64,000 nt of DNA, from positions 8,948,593 through 9,012,592 of the forward strand of contig CM064690.1 of assembly GCA_032717465.1 (NCBI GenBank), written 5' to 3'. This stretch comes from Coenobita brevimanus (Eukaryota; Arthropoda; Malacostraca; Decapoda; Coenobitidae). The number at the start of each line of letters is the position of its first letter. Position 1 is the stretch's first letter. Shown here piece after piece: positions 33,700 to 46,409 of the stretch. The translations under genes were made by a program, and so were the position numbers. The notes beneath the pieces are model-generated. The model was not told where the DNA came from. It saw only the letters and a program-made list of their open reading frames with translations, and ran no database searches.

Positions 33700-34239
33700 G
33701 CTGATCCCATCTGATCGATCAATGAGTGTTCCACACAGATCTGCCTTACATAATTTGTACACCTTAAGCCACTACAGCAGTATCATAGATTAGGGAAGCT
33801 TGGATGGTGAAGAACTATGTAATCATTAGCTCTCACGCATTAGGGAACCAGGGACTTGTTAATGAGTTCTTCAAAGTTCTTCATAAAATTACCTATTTTA
33901 ACAACCGTGAGCAAAAGTTCGCCAACAAATATCTGCTTACACTGTTTCCTACCTTTCACGTTTCTCATTCTTCACCATTCGGTAAACAGTAACCGTCTTT
34001 CCCATGCGCTTTTATTCTGTGCTTCATATTGCTCTCACATGAAGCTGGTTCATGTAACACCTTACATTATCACAGCCGGCAGAGAATTGTCAGGAAACTA
34101 TTGATCAAAGCTGTACCTACCTCTTCACTTATACAGCTAGCCTACCAAGCACTTTCAAACGACATGAATGATTATAAACTGAGAAATATAACTAAACGGG
34201 GTTATGAATTCATTTAACTCGGGTATTTGGCGTTGCCGT
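33700..34239. other. Unassigned DNA
   Basis: Nothing recognised. Confidence 0.5.
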
Positions 34240-34800
34240 TAGTTGTGTAGAAGAACGAAAATACGCATCTTCAAGGCACGGGTGCTCCCTATCTTACTTT
34301 ATGTCTGAGACAATGACACTATACAGTGAACTGAAGCAGCGAATTGAATCCTTTGGTATAAGTTCTTTCGCAGGATCATGGGATATCGCTGGTACTACCG
34401 GGTAACCTACATAAGTGACTACTCCATAACACTGAGTCGAGGCTTATTACCCACATAATACGCCTGCGCCAAATTCAGTTATATAGGCACGTGGCTCGTT
34501 TTCCTGAGTGTGATCCTGCGCATAGGGTGATAATTATCAGACAGAGTTATCTCGGGGCAGAGGAGACCAAGGGAAGGACACGGAACTCATGGCTGGAGCA
34601 GGTTAATCTTTCATGTCGAGAAATGTTTAGAACAGGACTAGTCGTTGTTGTCGTTGTGGAGATTTGTCCATCAATCGTAATAGTATGGACACGGGCTACG
34701 GCTTGTCATTGCCTCAAGGGTTACACGAAGGGACCCCCTGTGGGTGCAGTCGGAGGATGAGTGAGGCAATGCATCCCACGGCGTTTGGCCCCTCACCCCT
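34240..34800 (+). pseudogene. LINE RT C-terminal fragment (SETW and CREM type)
   Basis: Translation in pieces gives VLPILLYVSETMTLYSELKQ, RIMGYRWYYRVTYISDY, then RFPECDPAHRV and SWLEQVNLSCREMFRTGL. This is the well conserved C-terminus of another non-LTR lineage. Frameshifts and stops are frequent. The remaining tail to about 34800 looks like the decayed end of the same protein. Confidence 0.75.
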
Positions 34801-34854
34801 CCCACTATGATGATTAATATAATTCTGACTACAGTTAACTGCTTCGAAAGTCTT

Positions 34855-34909
34855 TTTTTTTTTTTTTTTTTTTTTTACCAGCCGCGATAACGAAGCTGGT
34901 ATTATTTTC

Positions 34910-34989
<80 letters not shown>

Positions 34990-34990
34990 C
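34855..34990. repeat. Poly(T), then (GT)n and (GA)n
   Basis: Poly(T) at 34853-34876, GT 34912-34972, GA 34973-34990. Confidence 0.9.
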
Positions 34991-34991
34991 A

Positions 34992-35465
34992 CGATAACTT
35001 CGCAAACGCTCAAGATATCATCACATTTAACAGGTGTGTAGCAGGGAAAAAAATCGATCACGAGTTCGAAATTGGTGAAAGTGTGTCAACGTCTGTGTGT
35101 CTGTTACCACGATAACTTCGCAACCTCTCAAGATATCATCACAAAATTTTGCAGATGTGTAGCAGTGATGAATATCTAGTACGAGTATTGTTTTCAGGTT
35201 GTCTGTGTGTCTGTTACCACGATAACTTTGCAACCCCTCGAGATATCATCATAATTTTGCAGGTGTGCAGTAGGGATGAAAATCTCCTACCAGTTCGAAA
35301 TTAGTGAAAGTAGGTCAAGGTCTGTGTGTCTGTTGTCACGAGAACCTTGCAACCGCTCAAGATATCATCGAAAAATATTACAGGTGTTTACTCTAGTAGG
35401 GATGAAAATCTACCAGTTCGAAATTGGTGAAAGTTGGTCAAGGTCACAGTCATATTCCGAGACGT
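34992..35465 (+). repeat. Minisatellite, about 115 bp unit, four copies
   Basis: Each unit holds CACGATAACTTCGCAACC, CTCAAGATATCATCAC, GCAGGTGTGTAGCAGGGATG, AGTTCGAAATTGGTGAAAGT and GTCTGTGTGTCTGTT. Units start near 34992, 35108, 35218 and 35336. The whole block is bounded by ACCAGCCGCGA (34877) and its inverse TCGCGGCTGGT (about 35484), so it may be the inside of a mobile unit. Confidence 0.85.
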
Positions 35466-35519
35466 GCTCAATTTGCATCGGTTCGCGGCTGGTGTGAGTC
35501 CCATCTTGGAGGGGCCCTC

Positions 35520-35969
35520 TAGTTATTTTTTTTTTTTCCTTAAGACCCTCAATATTGCCCATGTATTGTAAATGGATAAGTGTCTAGGAAGTCAAGGACC
35601 ACATGCTTACTGTTCTTTACCCCTTCAATATGTTACGGTACCACAGTTCATTCACCTTAACCTTGCAAAGATTTTCTTCCTTTTGTAACCTATTTCCTGT
35701 AGCTTGATGCAGAATAAAGGAAATGCTTTTGCTCTCGATCCTTTTCAGTACAGTTTTTCTTAACTAACATTACACTTTTTTTTTTTTTTTTTTTTTTTTT
35801 AGCGTTAATCTCTTGTTATAGTTCAGCATTCTAGATGAGGAGGTGGCAATTTTTCACTTAGTTAAATTGAACAATGTATGGTTTAGTAAACTTTTCCAAT
35901 TCTACACCCTTTCATGCAAATTAAGAATGGTTTCTCCAACTGAGGCGGTTAATGAAGGCTACACGTACA
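35520..35969. other. Unassigned DNA
   Basis: Poly(T) runs at 35525-35539 and 35778-35801. Nothing else recognised. Confidence 0.5.
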
Positions 35970-36068
35970 TTAATTCTTTCGATTCGAAAAGTCTCATCTG
36001 CAGAAAAGAAAAGCGTCTGAAAATGGCAAGCCTACCTAGAAACAATGTCATGGTCGGGAAAGGGTTAA
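35970..36068 (+). repeat. Dispersed repeat X copy
   Basis: TTCGAAAAGTCTCATCTGCA, GTCTGAAAATGGCAAG, AATGTCATGGTCGGGAAAGG and GTTAAAG follow the order of the other copies. Confidence 0.5.
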
Positions 36069-36424
36069 AGTAAGTGGCATACAGTTCAATAAGTTCAGAA
36101 AATGTAATTGATGCAGCAACGTGATAATGAAGATGTAGGGCACAGGAGGTCTTCTTCAGCTTAGTTTCGTTCGATTCCATGTCTTAACCTTGATCTGTAT
36201 TTACAGGAACGACAGGGAAAGGAGAATGCTGAGTGTTCCCATATCTCCTGTTCCTCCTACAGATAATATATCTTGGTTACGAGAGGAAAATAATTGTAGA
36301 TTTTGCATTTCTACAGGAAGGAGCAAGAAAAGGAGACTGCAGATCTCCCTGTATCTCTAGTTCGTTCAGAAAAATATAGTTACGACAGAGATTAGTAAAA
36401 TGCTTGAGATTCCCCCCATCCCAC

Positions 36425-36535
36425 ACTAGAGTGGAGGCTGAACTTAATTCCCTCAGTCCGATGACTTACATCTCCTTATAATCTTGCTGCCTCCGGACAA
36501 ATGTATTCAGCTTTGGAGAGACTTTTCATGTTGGA
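36425..36535 (-). repeat. Dispersed repeat X copy, reversed
   Basis: The reverse complement reads AAAAGTCTCTCCAAAGCTGA, TTGTCCGGAGGCAGCAAG, then GTCATCGGACTGAGGGAATT. Confidence 0.6.
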
Positions 36536-36957
36536 GATGTTAACTTTTCACAATTACATGTCCTTCTTTTTTTTTTTAGTTAAAATTATTTAGTAGTGGT
36601 TTGAGTGAAAAAAAAAAAAAAAAGTAATCAGAGAGAAGCTAAGTAAACGATTGTTATGGTAAAACATTTATACTCCAGCCAATCAGGAACTGGTGCTGTG
36701 CTCAACACATCATCAGATAAGGCAGTATCCTGCCAAAAGGAACAAGAAATCCAATGGGATTACACTGCATGGGGTTTCTTTCCCAACAGTATTTTCTTTG
36801 ATTTTAGTGTGAGACAGGATTTTTTCCCAGCAATCACTCGTTTGATCAAAAAAATAAAAATATATTTAGCAATTGTGATTCTTATTACAATTTCATTTCT
36901 TGTCAACATAGATTTCCCGACATGGCCATGTAGATGAACTGCAAATTAGAGGGTCGC

Positions 36958-37565
<608 letters not shown>

Positions 37566-38340
37566 TTAGTCTGGGGGATACTGCTTTAAAATTAATTCAG
37601 TTAACAATTTATCACACTTAAAGTGATCATAGCTCATGTTTACATTCTTTTCATATGTACCAGAAATTAGACAAGATTCTATTACATTTCTTTCATCTAA
37701 GCTTTTTGATCTTGCTAGAATCTTGGAGCCTGTCCAGTCAATATGGTGATCACTGGATGCTTTGTGCTGAAATAAACCACTACTCTGTTGGGCTGTTCTT
37801 ACACTGTATTTATGTTGTGAGATTCTAGTTTCCAAATCTTTTCCAGATTCTCCTATGTAAAATTTGTTACAGCTTTTACACGGGATTTTGTAAACAACGC
37901 CTGAATTACTGAAAAGGCTGTTCTTGATGAGGGTTTTTTTTAATGGTGTTCTCATATTTGAATACTACTTGTACATTGAGTTTCCTCAGTATGTGAACAA
38001 CATCAAGAACATTTTCATGGAAGGGGAGGACAAGGGTTCTTTGAATGTTCTGGCGATCTGGCTTATTAGTTTTCCCTTCTAGGAATCGTTTCTTGTCTGT
38101 ATTGTGGCACTAAGTTAGTATGCTTTGTGGATATTTTAGCTTCTTTCCAATACTCTAAATCATTTTTAGTTCATCATCTAAAAATTCTGGGTCTGAAATT
38201 CTATATGCTCTTAGGTACATGGATATGAACACAGATCTTTTTACATTAATATGATGGTTTGAATAGTAATGAACATATGACATAATATTTGTAGGTTTTC
38301 TGTATACCTTAGTCTTCAAAACCATCCATGAAAATTTTCT
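37566..38340 (-). pseudogene. Penelope-like element, RT end plus GIY-YIG endonuclease
   Basis: The minus strand reads TKVYRKPTNIMSYVHYYSNH and HINVKRSVFISMYLRAYRIS (end of a Penelope-type RT), a linker VLPFHENVLDVVHILRKLNV, then the intact 129-residue frame 37566-37955. That frame holds the GIY-YIG nuclease: GVVYKIPCKSCNKFYIGESG with the CxxC insertion typical of this class, and the Arg of DLETRISQHK. The upstream RT is broken by a stop and a frameshift. 5' truncated. Confidence 0.85.
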
Positions 38341-38463
38341 TGATGTTGTTCACATACTGAGGAAACTCAATGTACAAGTAGTATTCAAATATGAGAACAC
38401 CATCAAAAAACCCTCATCAAGAACAGCCCTTTCAGTAATTCAGGCGTTGTTTACAAAATCCCG
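38341..38463 (+). repeat. Inverted duplicate of the Penelope linker region
   Basis: 38341-38463 on the plus strand nearly repeats the reverse complement of 37885-38008 (GATGTTGTTCACATACTGAG, then AATTCAGGCGTTGTTTACAA). It gives a head-to-head inverted piece upstream of the minus-strand element, a known habit of Penelope-like elements. Confidence 0.88.
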
Positions 38464-40520
38464 TAGGGCAGGTGGGGAAGTGGAAGGTGTGTACAAGATA
38501 TTCACAGAAGAAATCTGTGCAGCATGTGAAAAGGTGTGCGGGGTGAAGAGAACGCGAGAGGGGATCCACGGAACAGCACAGTGGACTGAAGAGATGGGAC
38601 AAGCTGTGGCGCAAAGGAAAAAAGCATATAGTGAGCAGGTGGAAAACAGAGGCAGGGAGGAAATTAAGAGATGGAATAGGAAATTACAAGTAGAGAAGAA
38701 TAGAAAGGTGAAATGATTAGTCTGAGACGGTAAGAATAAAGTGAATGAGGAATTTGGAAGGAGTTTGAGTGTAAGGTGGAGGGAATGTAAGAAAATGTTC
38801 TGGAAGTAGGTGAGGAGAGTTAGACAGGGAGATAAAGAAGGAAGCATGGGAATGAAAGATAAGAATGGTATTATTGCTAGTGATTAAGGAAGAAAAAGTG
38901 AGCATATGGAGAGAACACTTTAATGGAATAAAAAACGTTGAAAATGAAAATATATCGAGTATAAGTGGCTGGAGAATGGCTGGGAGAAGGAGAGAGATAA
39001 GAAGGGAAGAAGAGATCAGTAGGAGGGAAGTACTGGAAACAATGAAAGAAGTGAAACTGGAGAAAAACCCATGAATTGATGGAGTGTGTGGTGATATCCT
39101 GAAGAACGAGGGAGATATAGTAGTAGAATGGATATAGAAGATGTGCAGATTGGCCTGGGAGGAAGGTAGAGTCCCGGAGGACTGAAAGTCAGGAATAATT
39201 ATTCCTCTTTACATAGGAAAAGGGGAAAAAGAAATGTGTATAATCATAGGGGCATTTGTCTTCATAGTGTAATTAGAAAATTATATGGTATGGTACCTAT
39301 TGACAGAGTTAGGGAACTAACTGTGGAATTAACTGGAGAAGAACATGAAGGTTTTAGGATGGAAGAGGTTGTGTATATCAGATACTCATCTTAAGATCTT
39401 AAGCAGAAAAGTCTCTAGAGAAAGGAAAGAAATAGTATGCAGCTTTCATGGGTTTGGAGAAAACATATGACAGAGTGGATAGACAAGGAACGTAGAAAAT
39501 AATAAGAATATATGAAGTAAATTTGAAGCTGTTGAATCCCATGTAAAGTATGAGGGCACTAAGGCTGCAGTGCATGTGAATTTAGTGAAGTTTTCTATCT
39601 GAATGTTTGATTGAAAAAGGGATGTGTCATGTCTCCATGGTTGTTCAATAGATACGGGGTATGGCAGTGGATGTTGGAGTGGCCCTGAGAGAGGGCAGCG
39701 TATGGGAACTTCTTGTTCTGTTGTTTGCAGATGATCCTGTATTATTAAGTGAAAAGGAAGGGGAACTGCAAGGCTTGGTGAATGAGTTTGGGAGAGTGTG
39801 TAAGAAACGAAATCTAAAGGTGAATGTAGGGAAGAGTCTAGTTATATTCTTCGAGAGAAATTGTCATTGATTGCACAGTGAGACAAGGTGGTGAGGAAAT
39901 GGAATATATGAGTCTATTTGAGAATTTGGGTAGTGTGTTGAGTAAGGATGGAAGTTTAGAGGATGAAGTGCTTAAAAAGGTACAACAGGGAAGAAAGGTT
40001 GCTGGTTCTTTGAAAGCAGCAATAAGAAACAGGGAAATGAGCATGAAAGTAAAAAACAAAACAAAAAAGTTGCTGCATGACAGTATTATACCAACTCTAA
40101 CGTATGGAAGTGAAGTCTGGACCTTGCTGGAAGGACGCAAGTCAAGAGTGAGAACTCTGGAAATAAGCTATTTGAGAGGAGCATATATCCATATGGTGAA
40201 ACAGACTGACAAATAAGGAAATGAAGGAGCGTTCTGATGTGGATGTGGATGTGATGGGAAGCGTTAGAAAAATACATTGACGTGTTTTGGCCATGTGAAA
40301 AGGAAGGAGAGCGAGAGACTAACGAGGAGAGTGTATGCGGGTGACGTGGAGGAGGAGGGGAGGAGGGAGAGACCGAGGATGAGATGGTGAGATGGAGTGG
40401 AGTGGTATATGGGAAAGGGATGTGTGAGCTGGGGAAAGGGCAGCGAAATGACAGGGGACAGGGCAACGTCGTGGCAATTTGTCTGAGGCCACTTCTAACG
40501 AGATTATGGCGTCTGGCTAT
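38464..40520 (+). pseudogene. RTE-like LINE (family A), long degenerate copy
   Basis: Follows ORF2 from the endonuclease/RT linker to the end. Landmarks in order, across several frames: CRLAWEEGRVPED (about 39145), an IRKLYGM stretch, MDLEKTYDRVDRQG (A motif), LIEKGCVMSPWLFNRYG (B motif), LLFADDPVLLSEKEGELQGL (C motif, FADD kept), NLKVNVGKS, KKLLHDSIIPTLTYGSEVWT, GRPRMRW, and the 3' end GGCGTCTGGCTATAGATAGA. The endonuclease is missing. Many stops and shifts. It abuts the inverted Penelope piece. Confidence 0.85.
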
Positions 40521-40812
40521 AGATAGACAGATTTACTAATTTAAATGTTTATTTTTTTTTACAGTTTATTGATAACACTTTCTTTATTTTTCCTTTTATT
40601 ACAAAAACACAAATTATAATTTATATTTTTGTAAGAAAGGGAAAAACTGATAGTGTTAGTTGAGACTTGATGAACACACACCAGCAAGTAATGAGGAGAT
40701 TTACGAGACTTCAGTGAACCTTGAGAGATTTTTATGTGTATTTTTGTTTGAGTACTGGCTTTGATGTGTGTACTAGTTCGGTCAGTGGAAGGGCCCAGGA
40801 GGACTTTCAAAA

Positions 40813-41523
<711 letters not shown>

Positions 41524-42450
41524 TAAGTCTGTCTATCTATCTATTGCCAGACGCCTCAATCCCGTTTGGGGTGGCCACAAACAAATCGCCTCCAAGTCGC
41601 CCTGTCCCCCGCCATTTCACTGCCCTGCTCCCAACTCACACCCCCCTCTCTCATATACCTCTCCACCCCATCCCTCCATCTCATCCTCGGCCTCCCCCTC
41701 CCTCTTCCCCCCTCCACCTCACTCATATACACTCCCTTCGTCAGTCTTTCACCCTCCATCCTCTCCACATGGCCAAACCACCTCAGTGTGTTCCTCATAA
41801 CGCTTCCTATCACATCCACATCCACACCACAACGCTCCTTTATATCCTCATTCGTCAGCCTGTCTCTCCACGTGACTCCACAGGCTCCTCTTAAATAACT
41901 CATTTCCACTGCTCTCACTCTTGACTTGTGTCCTTCCAACAATGTCCAAGCTTCACTTCCGTACGTTAGAGTTGGTATCACAATACTGTCATGTAGTAAC
42001 TTTTTCACTTCCATGCTCACTTCCCTGTTTCTTATCACTGCTTTCAAGGAACCAGCAACCTTTCTTCCCTGCTGTACCCTTTCAAGCACTTCATCCTCCA
42101 AACCTCCATCCTTACTCATCACACTACCCAAATACTTAAACGTACTCACATTTTCCAATTCCTCACCATCCAACCTCGCTGTACATTCACTAACTTCACT
42201 TCTCTCAAAGACCATCACTTTACTCTTCCCTACATTCACCTTTAGGTTCCGTTTCTTACACACTCTCTCAAACTCATCCACCAAGCCTTGCAGCTCCCCT
42301 TCGTCTTCACTCAACAACTCAGTATCATCTGCAAACAACAGTACAGGGAGTATCCAAACACTATCCTCTCTCACCAGGGCCACTCCAACATCCACTACCC
42401 TACCTTGTACCTCTTTTATTACCCCATGTAAGTAATTTATATATTTTTGG
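41524..42450 (-). pseudogene. RTE-like LINE (family A), best-preserved RT C-terminal copy
   Basis: A continuous frame 41556-42572 covers it; the LINE part starts at about YLHGVIKEVQGR (residue 48). It holds LLFADDTELLSEDEGELQGL (catalytic C motif), KKRNLKVNVGKSKVMVFE, VSTFKYLGSVMSKDGGLEDE, KKLLHDSIVIPTLTYGSEAW, LRWFGHVERMEGERLTKGVY and the stop after CGHPKRD. The 3' end is about 30 bases after the stop, with a TAGA tail (41524-41550). 5' truncated between the B and C motifs. The uninterrupted frame suggests a young insertion. The first 47 residues are not LINE. Confidence 0.88.
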
Positions 42451-42550
42451 GTATATGAAAAAGTTATTTTATCACACAAGAAAAGGGTGGGTTGTAACTT
42501 AAAAAAAAAAAAAAAAATCGCAGGCGAAGAGTTATTACAAAGTCTTCTGT

Positions 42551-42755
42551 TGCTGGAAAGGGATGCATTCATGGGGTGGCACCGATATGACCGAACGGCT
42601 TCACTCCCTGGTTATGAAAAGGTACCTCAGCTCCTTCCCTATGCCCCTCAAAAGGAGGATGGTGGACCCCAGGAATGGGCTGTTTTGGCCAAAAGCCTAC
42701 CGAATTCCTGCCAGGGTGAACCTGAGACCACAACAACGACAACAAGAATACGATC
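42551..42755 (+). mobile_element. (CAA)-tailed retroposon family, copy 1
   Basis: Shares with 48795-48985 and the reverse of 45215-45415: TGCTGG(A/G)(A/G)AGG-A-GC, CCCTAT-CCC, AAA(A/G)GAGGATGGTGGAC, then CCTGAG-CC-CAACAACGACAACAAG. The tail is CAA-rich. No Pol III boxes found, so the class (SINE or 3' end of a LINE) is open. Confidence 0.65.
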
Positions 42756-42779
42756 TTCTGTTCAGTCCTCCATTTGACA

Positions 42780-44182
42780 TCGATAACATTTAACCATGCC
42801 AGGTGCCTAATCTTAGACTTTTCGCCTTTCATCTTCACTCCGCCATTCCACTCCAAGCTCATGTACTCTTTTTTCTTTTCCATCCATTTAGCTCTTGGTC
42901 ATTCTCAATTTATTCTGTCATCAGCTTTGGTTTTCTTCGCTTTCATTTTCAACATTTTGATTTTATGCATCCCACATATGATTTCTCTGTCTTCAGACAG
43001 TCTCACCAGTTCTTTTTCCAGGCCTTATTCGCTTTGTGACAGTTCTTTTACATAAAAACAACCTTTACCTTGTGGTTATCTAAAGCTAATTTAAAATTTT
43101 TGAATCAATATATATTTATTTAGGACAATAAAACTCAAGTCAATGGAACTGTGGTGGCTTTGAGATGATTCCATATTGTTCTGCATGAATAATGATCCTC
43201 CTTGTCTTTGTTATCAGACGACGAGCTCAATACTCGCTGATTAGTTGCCATTTCTTAATACATCTCCATTTCGAGTGGTGCAGATAATGATCATACTCTG
43301 TGATAATTCACTTCTGCTTCTGTTCCTTCTACAGTCAAATATCTCTTTGCATTTATTCAACAGTATATGTGAGCACTTGCCTTTGTTTATTCCCCCCGCT
43401 ATTTGTTTCTCCCTGTCACAGCCAAACAAATCCTCTCGAAATAGCACATCTCCTTCAGGCGACTGCTTACAGAAGGTAATTCATCTGTTCTTATCGTCTC
43501 TGGTTGGGAAAAGACAGTCGTTAAATGCCTAATATTTATACATTATATTACTGGTAACAGTTATTCCATAAATAAGAGTAGACGGAAGACTATTTCTGAA
43601 AAATATAACGGCCAGGTCTCCTTCACATGTAGCCTACAAACAGTCAAAACATTTCTTTGTTCCTTCATCGAATTTACAGTCTCTCGCAGTTACCATGATA
43701 GACGTACGATTGGTTTGTTTCTACCTAACTTAAACCACTGCTACAGATAGAATGCTAAATCGGGGATGCATGAAATTAGAATGAACCTTAACTATAAAGT
43801 AAGGAAGAGTTTCATGATAACAAGCGCGTTTGACTCTCCAATCTGACAATACCTGGTCAACAAATGAGCTGAGAGAACGTTGGAGTTTTGGTCAGGTTAG
43901 AACAAACGCGCCATAGTACGGGCACTACATACTCAGGGTTCACTTGCTTCACTGACCCGTGGATGGGTAGAGATGGTGGCTGTTCTTATCAGTTGAGTGA
44001 TGAACGGCATGGTGTGGTGTGCAAGATGGTTTATTGTATGATACAGGAAGAAGGTGGTGATGTGTTTAATGTAGGCTAGTTTGTGGTGTGATGTAGAGCA
44101 TATGGTGGTGGTAGTGGTGGTGGTCCTGTGTGTGAGTGTGTGGGGTATACGCTGTGTGGTTTTTTATTAGAGCCGGTGTGGT
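42780..44182. other. Unassigned DNA
   Basis: 1.4 kb without recognised motifs. T-rich at 42800-43050. Confidence 0.5.
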
Positions 44183-44545
44183 GGTGTGCAGGGTAGTGTG
44201 GTGCTGGTCGCAGGATAGCATGGTGTGGGGTACAGGATAGTGTGGTGTGAGATGCAGGATAGTGTGATGTAGGATGCAGCATAGTGTGGTGTGGAGTGCA
44301 GGATAGCATGGTGTGGGGTGCATGGTAATGTGATGTGGGGTGCAGGATAGTGTGGTGTGGGGTGCAGGATAGCATGGTGTGGGGTTCAGGCTAATGTGGT
44401 GTGGGGTGCAGGATAGTGTGGTGTGGGGTGCAGGATAGTGTGGTGTGGTGGCAGTCTAATGTAGTGTGGGATGCACTGCAGTATAGTGTGCGGTGTAGGA
44501 TAGCGTAGTGTGGTGAGCAGGATGTGTGTTGTGGGAAGCAGGATG
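44183..44545 (+). repeat. Minisatellite, 22 bp unit, about 16 copies
   Basis: Unit close to GTGTGGTGTGGGGTGCAGGA followed by TA. Middle units (44290-44440) are nearly identical, the edges more diverged. Reading it on the minus strand gives His/Pro/Thr repeats that are not a real protein. Confidence 0.9.
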
Positions 44546-45214
44546 GTGTATGGTGTAGGGATGAGGGAGGAAGGGAGGGAAAAATTATAGGGGTTGATGC
44601 CACCGACCATTCTAGACCCACATTCATCATGCTATAACATGTAATTTGGATGGCTGTGTGACCTGCTTCACAACGCATAATACTGGAAATGTTCGTTGTC
44701 TTATGGTTCTGTCGGCCGTGTTCTTGGTGGCAAAAGAGACTTTATAACACCGTCTTAGCAACTTGTTTATATTGGCAGTATAACATTACCTTATATGCTA
44801 ATTATATGTATTTTGCATTGATATAGTTTGTATCAGTGACACACAAGAGGATATTTTGGTGAAAGAGCCAAATTATTGGCGGAGGAAAATTTTGCTTGGA
44901 AATCACCAAAGTCACATAAATACAGCCCATTAGATTTGATTCACCTGAACTGCCTTCGTTCATAATGGAGAATGTGGTCACTTTCTGCACCTATTAGCCC
45001 AAGGATAACATTTTTTTTTTTTTATTAATCCCAGACGTTTTGGCTCAGCTTGTGGAAACTTTTCGACTTAGAAGTATTAGATGTAGCAGCAAGTGGGTGA
45101 TACTCGTACCAGTAAACCAAAATGGTTTTGGCTTCAACCAAAGTAACTTTAACCCGAAAATATGTTAGTAAAAGCAAGAGGACATAAATGCTTGAATAAA
45201 GTGTTGTGAAGGCA
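44546..45214. other. Unassigned DNA
   Basis: Nothing recognised. Confidence 0.5.
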
Positions 45215-45415
45215 TGTACTTTCATCTTTGCTGTTGCTATTGTTTTGTCCCTAGGCACATCTGGACGAGAACCTGTTGGACCGCAGGCTAAAGTTTCCCT
45301 TCTCCTGATGTCTACCATCTTCCTTTTGAAGGATAGGGAGGGGCCTGAGGGACGTTTAAGTGGGTTAAAAAATCCTTCTGGGTATATCGATGCTACCATG
45401 TGAAGGCGTCCCTCT
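45215..45415 (-). mobile_element. (CAA)-tailed retroposon family, copy 3
   Basis: The reverse complement reads GTGCTGGAGAGGGACGCCTT, CCCTATCCTTCAAAAGGAAG, ATGGTAGACATCAGGAGAAG, TAGCCTGCGGTCC and a decayed tail GACAAAACAATAGCAACAGC. Older than the other two copies. Confidence 0.6.
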
Positions 45416-45591
45416 CCAGCACCACTCTCGCATTTTGAATATGGAATCATACGTGAGGCAAGCACTTTTGACACCACAACCACTCCGCACACATCCACAA
45501 ACACACACAAACACATATACACGTCGGAACATACACGTCATACGTTCAGACATTAGTGAACACTCAGTCAAACAGGACTGATACAGAAATG

Positions 45592-45594
<3 letters not shown>

Positions 45595-45633
<39 letters not shown>
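45595..45633. repeat. (CT)n microsatellite
   Basis: About 19 CT units. Confidence 0.95.
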
Positions 45634-45635
<2 letters not shown>

Positions 45636-46018
45636 CGCGTTACCTAAGGGCACACTTCCATTTATTAGCCCTATCCTCTCATCAACTCTCATAATCTTAC
45701 CCTTTGTCCCATGTCCTCAGTCCCTTTTTTTTTTTTTTTTGCAGGCCAGTCGTCATCTCTCTCCCTATACATCCCATCCCATCATCATCCTGCCCCCTTC
45801 TCGTCCCCCTTCCACCCTTTCCCACCCTATGATTGTGTAAGATTGCCGACACGGGGATAGTATGAAGAAAACGCTGAATCTTTACTGACAGTGGCTCGAC
45901 TCAGACCCTTACATTGGTTTTGAAGGCTTCGTAGAATCTCCTCCTTTGATATTTATTTTTACATGTTACGTTCCGACATTCTCTTGTAAAACTGTTTGTA
46001 CTATAAAATCAGCCGTCC

Positions 46019-46019
<1 letters not shown>

Positions 46020-46080
<61 letters not shown>
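46020..46080. repeat. (GT)n microsatellite
   Basis: About 30 GT units. Confidence 0.95.
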
Positions 46081-46083
<3 letters not shown>

Positions 46084-46109
46084 GTTGCAAATCATCTTGT
46101 GAAGGTTCA

Positions 46110-46350
46110 AGCTTGGTAGCCTGGTTAGTGGGTCAGTGGGTGCCGGATGGGTGAGGTAGGTTCGTGGGTTGGACGTAGGTGGATGGGTGGACGAACAGGC
46201 GAGGTGGATGGGTGGAAAGGGTCGGTTGGTGGGTGGTGTGGTTGGGTAGGTTGAGTACGTGGGTGGGGTGGTGGATGCGCTGAAGGGGTGGTTTGGTGGG
46301 TGAGCTTGTGGATGGGTGGGTGGATATGTGGCTTTCCGGAGAACAAACCC
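46110..46350 (+). repeat. Degenerate GGTGGGTGGAT-type repeat
   Basis: Many GGTGGATGGGTGG words with irregular spacing. Confidence 0.6.
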
Positions 46351-46409
46351 ATGAGACGGGCTTATTTAATTAGGTGAGTGGGTAGTTATGCGGATGATTG
46401 GTTAGTGGG

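Noticed and set aside
44066..44678. His/Pro/Thr-rich minus-strand frames
   Set aside because: Produced by the 22 bp minisatellite.
45025..45522. 165-codon minus-strand frame
   Set aside because: Passes through the (CAA)-tailed repeat copy; no recognisable domain.
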